A stretch of DNA of 35,987 nt from JAJYTI01 sp035302145 (GTDB taxonomy: Bacteria; Bacteroidota; Bacteroidia; Flavobacteriales; Flavobacteriaceae), in contig DATGSX010000103.1 in assembly GCA_035302145.1 (NCBI GenBank), forward strand, positions 1 through 35,987, read 5' to 3'. Position numbers and translations under genes: made by a program. A model generated the notes under the pieces. It was not told the DNA's origin, did not search any database, and worked only from the letters and a program-made list of their open reading frames with translations. Below, one piece after another: positions 32,502 to 35,987 of this stretch. Numbering within the stretch: the stretch's first letter is position 1; each line of letters opens with the position of its first letter.

Positions 32502-35432
32502 ATGATCCCCTTGAAAAGAATCTGTATTTCAAATGAATCTAACGGGAAACGACCGATTAGCAACATTTTGAAAAGAGCGTTTTTGTCTGTAATGCTCGGT
32601 AGCATTAGTTTATTTGGAACAGCGGCAATTGCTCAAAAAAAACCATTAGATCATGATGCCTATGACGACTGGCAGCGTTTTGGTAAACGTGAAATCAGTC
32701 CAAACGGAAAATGGACCACATTCAATGTTAATCCGCAAGAAGGTGATAAATGGCTGTATGTACAATCTACTAATAAGGAAACGCCCATTCAAAAAATACA
32801 CCGTGGGGAAAACCATAGCATAACAAGTAACTCAAAACACGTAATTTTTGCGATAAAGCCATTTTACAAGGATATAAAAGCGGAAAGAGTAAGCAAGAGA
32901 AAAAAGAGTAAAGACAAGGTAGAGCTAGCTAAAGACAGCCTAGGAATATATACTTTCTCCAACGACAAGCTTATTAAAATTCCTGAACTGCTCAGTTTTA
33001 AACTCCCTAAAGAAAATGGCGATTACCTAGCTTATGTTCAGGAAATTGAAAAAGAGAGTTCGGATACTACTAAGAGTAAAAAGAAAGATACTTTCAAACA
33101 GCTTGTCCTTAGAAATTTAAATAGCAAGGAAGAAGTTTCTTTTCCCCATGTAGATAAATATAGGTTTAGCGATGATGGAACGTATTTAGTGTACAGCATA
33201 AAGTATGAAGGAAAGAAGAAAAAGGCGAATGATGAAGAAAACGAAACGGAAGATGTGGACACTACCGAGGTAGAAGAAAGCCATTTGGAAGGGGTATATG
33301 TTGTAGAGACTAAGACCTTTAAACAAACAGCGATTACCGATAAAAAAGGCGCGTATAGCAGATTCCAATTTAATGAAGATTCCAACCTGCTGGCTTTTAT
33401 TGCCACTCACGATGAGGAAAAAGAAGAAGTAAAAGACTATTCTATTTTTCTTTACGACCTAACATCGAATCAACTAAAACTAATAGAAAACGACATTGCA
33501 GGAATGCCAGAGGACTGGGTTCTTTCGGAGAACTACACCCCTAGTTTTAGTAAAAACAATAAGAACTTATTTTTAGGTATTGCTCCAAAGAAAGTTGTAC
33601 AAGACTCTACTTTTATAGAGGAAGATCACGCTATTCTAGATATATGGCACTACAAAGACGATTATCTACAAACGCAACAGTTAGCTAGATTAAAACGAGA
33701 CTTAAATAGATCTTACCTATCGGTGGTTTCCTTAGACTCCCCTAATCAATTAGTTCCTTTGGAAGATGAGAAACTAAACCGTATTAGCTTGGTAAACGAA
33801 GGAGATGCTGAATTTGTATTTGCCATGTCGGATTACGGCTATCGAGTAGAAACGCAGTGGGATAGATCGGGTAACGACACCTATTATTTAATTGATATAA
33901 AATCAGGTGAACGAAAAGAAATTTTAAAAAACCTAAGTGGTAGAGCCTATATGTCGCCAGAAGGAAGAAATATGGTATTCTTCGATGCAGTATCGGAAAA
34001 CTGGTATGTATACGACATCCAATCCGAAGCAATTCGTCACCTAAATAAAGGCATAGACGTATCGTTTGCCGACGAACGAAACGACCGCCCTATGCTTTCT
34101 TATCCATATTCCTTAATCGGTTGGACAGAAGACGATGAATCTGTTTTAATAAATGATCGTTATGATATTTGGCAGTTTGATTTGGTAGGAAATAAGGCTC
34201 CTTTAAACCTTACTAAATCTTACGGAAGAAAGAATAAAACGAGGTTTACCCTTTTAAAACTCGATAAAGAAGCAAGACATATTAGCACTAAAGAAAATGC
34301 TATACTTGTTGCTTTTAATGAGAACAATAAAGAAAGTGGTTACTTTGAGTTAGACCTTAGAAAAAATAGAGGACCAAAAGAGTTGCTGATGGAGCCAATG
34401 AGCGGTCATAGGTCATTAGTTAAAGCCAAAGAGAAGGATGTATACCTTTTTGTACACCAGTCTTACGTTATTCCACCAACACTGGCTAGTTCTAAAAATT
34501 TAAAAACCTATAAAAATCTTCATCAGACCAACCCACAACAAAAAGATTATAATTGGTCTACGATAGAATTAATCCACTACACTGCGCAAAATGGGAAGCC
34601 AGCTACTGGTATGCTCATTAAGCCAGAAGATTTTGATAAAAACAAGAAGTATCCGCTTATTTCTTATTTCTATGAACGTAGAAGTGATGATTTACATGGC
34701 TACGAACCACCAGCCCCTACTCGCTCGAGGTTGAATATAACCTTTTTTGCAAGCAATGGCTATTTGGTATTTGTTCCAGATATAGAATACACCATTGGAT
34801 ATCCAGGACGCTCTGCAGAGGAGTATGTAGATGCAGGAATAGACTATTTAATCGAGACATATGACTTTGTTGATAAGGACAGAATTGGTATTCAGGGACA
34901 GAGTTGGGGAGGTTATCAAGTAGCACATTTAATTACTAGATCGGATCGATATGCTGCAGCATGGGCAGGTGCGCCAGTAGTTAACATGACGTCGGCATAC
35001 GGAGGCATTCGTTGGACTACTGGTTTGAATCGTCAATTTCAGTACGAACAAACACAAAGTAGAATTGGTAAAAACTTATGGGATGGATTGGATTTATATC
35101 TAGAGAATTCCCCGTTATTCCATATGGAAAATGTAAGTACACCAGTCGCAATTATGCACAATGATAAAGACGGATCGGTACCATGGGAGCAAGGAATAGA
35201 AATGTTTACGGCCTTACGAAGGTTAGGGAAACCTTCTTGGTTGCTTAATTACAATGGTGACGAACACAACCTGATAAAAAGACAAAACCAAAAGGATATT
35301 CAACGCAGACAATTACAGTTTTTTGATCATTATTTAAAAGATGCACCAGCGCCTGAATGGATGGTTCGTGGTATTCCTGCAACAGAAAAAGGAAAGACAT
35401 GGGGATTTGAGCTAACAGATGAAAAGCCATAG
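32502..35432 (+). CDS. Exported S9-family peptidase (prolyl oligopeptidase superfamily)
   Basis: I start at the ATG at 32502 (976 residues). The frame is open from a TTG at 32442, but that would put 20 extra residues before the signal peptide. The N-terminus has a long basic n-region followed by the hydrophobic core VMLGSISLFGTAAIAQ, cut near AIA-QK. A beta-propeller of some 600 residues follows, containing a charged Lys/Glu/Asp-rich insert at about 234-262. The C-terminal alpha/beta-hydrolase domain has nucleophile Ser801 in GQSWGGY, Asp890 in HNDKDGSVPW and His922 in GDEHNL, a complete triad. It likely trims extracellular peptides, with DPP IV-like or acylaminoacyl-peptidase-like specificity not resolved. 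A terminator follows. Confidence 0.93.
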   Translation: MIPLKRICISNESNGKRPISNILKRAFLSVMLGSISLFGTAAIAQKKPLDHDAYDDWQRFGKREISPNGKWTTFNVNPQEGDKWLYVQSTNKETPIQKIHRGENHSITSNSKHVIFAIKPFYKDIKAERVSKRKKSKDKVELAKDSLGIYTFSNDKLIKIPELLSFKLPKENGDYLAYVQEIEKESSDTTKSKKKDTFKQLVLRNLNSKEEVSFPHVDKYRFSDDGTYLVYSIKYEGKKKKANDEENETEDVDTTEVEESHLEGVYVVETKTFKQTAITDKKGAYSRFQFNEDSNLLAFIATHDEEKEEVKDYSIFLYDLTSNQLKLIENDIAGMPEDWVLSENYTPSFSKNNKNLFLGIAPKKVVQDSTFIEEDHAILDIWHYKDDYLQTQQLARLKRDLNRSYLSVVSLDSPNQLVPLEDEKLNRISLVNEGDAEFVFAMSDYGYRVETQWDRSGNDTYYLIDIKSGERKEILKNLSGRAYMSPEGRNMVFFDAVSENWYVYDIQSEAIRHLNKGIDVSFADERNDRPMLSYPYSLIGWTEDDESVLINDRYDIWQFDLVGNKAPLNLTKSYGRKNKTRFTLLKLDKEARHISTKENAILVAFNENNKESGYFELDLRKNRGPKELLMEPMSGHRSLVKAKEKDVYLFVHQSYVIPPTLASSKNLKTYKNLHQTNPQQKDYNWSTIELIHYTAQNGKPATGMLIKPEDFDKNKKYPLISYFYERRSDDLHGYEPPAPTRSRLNITFFASNGYLVFVPDIEYTIGYPGRSAEEYVDAGIDYLIETYDFVDKDRIGIQGQSWGGYQVAHLITRSDRYAAAWAGAPVVNMTSAYGGIRWTTGLNRQFQYEQTQSRIGKNLWDGLDLYLENSPLFHMENVSTPVAIMHNDKDGSVPWEQGIEMFTALRRLGKPSWLLNYNGDEHNLIKRQNQKDIQRRQLQFFDHYLKDAPAPEWMVRGIPATEKGKTWGFELTDEKP

Positions 35433-35457
35433 CTACTGGTACCCCTATTAAAACTAT

Positions 35458-35486
35458 AAAGCCGAGACAAAAGTTTCGGCTTTTTT
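35458..35486 (+). terminator. Rho-independent terminator of the S9 peptidase gene
   Basis: AAAGCCGAGAC at 35458-35468 pairs with GTTTCGGCTTT at 35473-35483 (11 pairs with one G-U) around an AAAA loop. Six T follow at 35481-35486. Confidence 0.9.
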
Positions 35487-35845
35487 ATTGTGCTTTTACT
35501 TGGAGGTTAGTTTATACGAAAAAACAAATCACCCCACTTCAACCCAAGATAAATCCGCATAATTCAATAAGCTTTATATCGAGATTTGCTTTCTCTTAGT
35601 TTGGATGTAGTAGGGAAAAGATTAACGAAAATATATAAAGCTACTAGATTATAGTAAAAAATTAAATTGCTATATTTAATTGTTTTCTCTAGACATTTAT
35701 ATTCTGGATAATAATAGGATTTATAACCGGTTGGATAAGATTTTAGAGATGCAGTACAACACTATTACTTTTAAACGAGAGAATTGGATATTAATTTATT
35801 TTGAGAGTTATTTTAGGTTAGATTAGTTGCTCTCATAATAACGCG

Positions 35846-35882
35846 AAGTAGCTGTCTCATAACTGGGGCAGCTACTTTTTGT
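35846..35882 (+). terminator. Hairpin with T-tract, orphan terminator or mobile-element end
   Basis: AAGTAGCTG at 35846-35854 pairs with CAGCTACTT at 35869-35877, and TCTC/GGGG extend the stem inward with two G-U pairs, followed by a run of T. No gene ends within 400 bases upstream, so it either ends an unseen short transcript or belongs to the edge of the element that starts at about 35961. Confidence 0.6.
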
Positions 35883-35960
35883 TTTTAGTGTAATTATCAC
35901 GGTAAACTCATGGTGTAATTATTGATATTTATTATATTTATATAACTGAATATCAGCATT

Positions 35961-35987
35961 ATGAGTCCTAAATTTCAAGAGTATAAC
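35961..35987 (+). CDS. Start of a possible IS1182-type transposase (cut by window edge)
   Basis: ATG at 35961 opens nine codons to the window end, reading MSPKFQEYN. The F-x-x-Y-N pattern at the very N-terminus is like IS1182-family transposases of Bacteroidota, which often begin with a short lead followed by FKxYNQ. Nine residues are too few for certainty. The hairpin just upstream fits the habit of this family to sit next to or inside palindromic terminator-like sequences. Confidence 0.35.

Larger units (their letters stand above)
35433..35960. other. Intergenic region between the S9 peptidase gene and the right-edge ORF
   Basis: This 528-base A/T-rich stretch contains the terminator at 35458-35486 and a second strong hairpin at 35846-35882, both listed separately. 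Between them (35490-35845) I see no ORF, RNA gene or repeat. Confidence 0.55.

Noticed and set aside
1..35987. CRISPR arrays, tRNA or rRNA genes, prophage or defence genes
   Set aside because: I looked for regular spaced repeats, cloverleaf-like GC-rich stretches with TTCGAAT loops, integrases and typical defence domains, and found none.

Overview
The window reads as chromosomal DNA of a low-GC Bacteroidota, most likely a Flavobacteriia-type marine or salt-tolerant heterotroph. Supporting signs are perfect or near-perfect TAnnTTTG promoter -7 elements before several genes, few Shine-Dalgarno sites, many exported enzymes with short signal peptides, a FucP-type sugar transporter, a bacterial tricorn homologue, and two Na+/H+ antiporters (NhaA, cut by the left edge, and NhaC). 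The lineage is an inference from gene content; no marker gene in the window settles genus. Layout, left to right. 1-2205: the nhaA 5' end and an ABC ATPase-permease pair, all minus. 2528-5205: a small heat-shock protein with an unusually patterned upstream region, a 50-residue membrane protein convergent with it (missed by ordinary ORF cut-offs), then a membrane-anchored FMN/3Fe-4S glutamate-synthase-like protein. 5605-8523: NhaC antiporter, cytidine-deaminase-fold enzyme and PurC, all minus. 8763-17251: plus-strand genes, namely an exported tricorn-like peptidase, an acyl-CoA synthetase, an OmpR/histidine-kinase pair sharing an ATGA overlap, and a DJ-1/PfpI protein. 17399-24892: minus-strand genes, namely YchF, a FucP-type MFS transporter, a BatA-like vWA membrane protein coupled to FabG, SucD, and an LpxD-type acyltransferase. 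25028-29751: an exported NPP-type phosphodiesterase with a small membrane protein (minus), PLP-binding YggS (plus), then an acyl-CoA-dehydrogenase-like protein coupled to an exported class II cyclic-nucleotide phosphodiesterase (minus). 30016-35432: two overlapping genes for secreted proteins of unknown family, an Ogt/Ada-type methyltransferase, and an exported S9 prolyl-oligopeptidase-family enzyme (plus). 35846-35987: a strong hairpin and the first codons of what may be an insertion-sequence transposase running off the right edge. Taken together, the genes are mostly housekeeping (purine synthesis, TCA cycle, fatty acid and lipid A synthesis, ribosome-associated GTPase) mixed with envelope scavenging functions: exported peptidases, exported phosphodiesterases, sugar uptake and Na+ homeostasis. 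Well-formed intrinsic terminators separate most units. I found no CRISPR array, no tRNA or rRNA gene, no phage block and no defence island. I see no single dramatic new system. The items most worth a second look are the Ogt-type protein with Ile where the arginine finger should be, the secreted unknown gene pair at 30016-31697, the cyclic-nucleotide phosphodiesterase operon, and the repeat-rich hsp20 upstream region.
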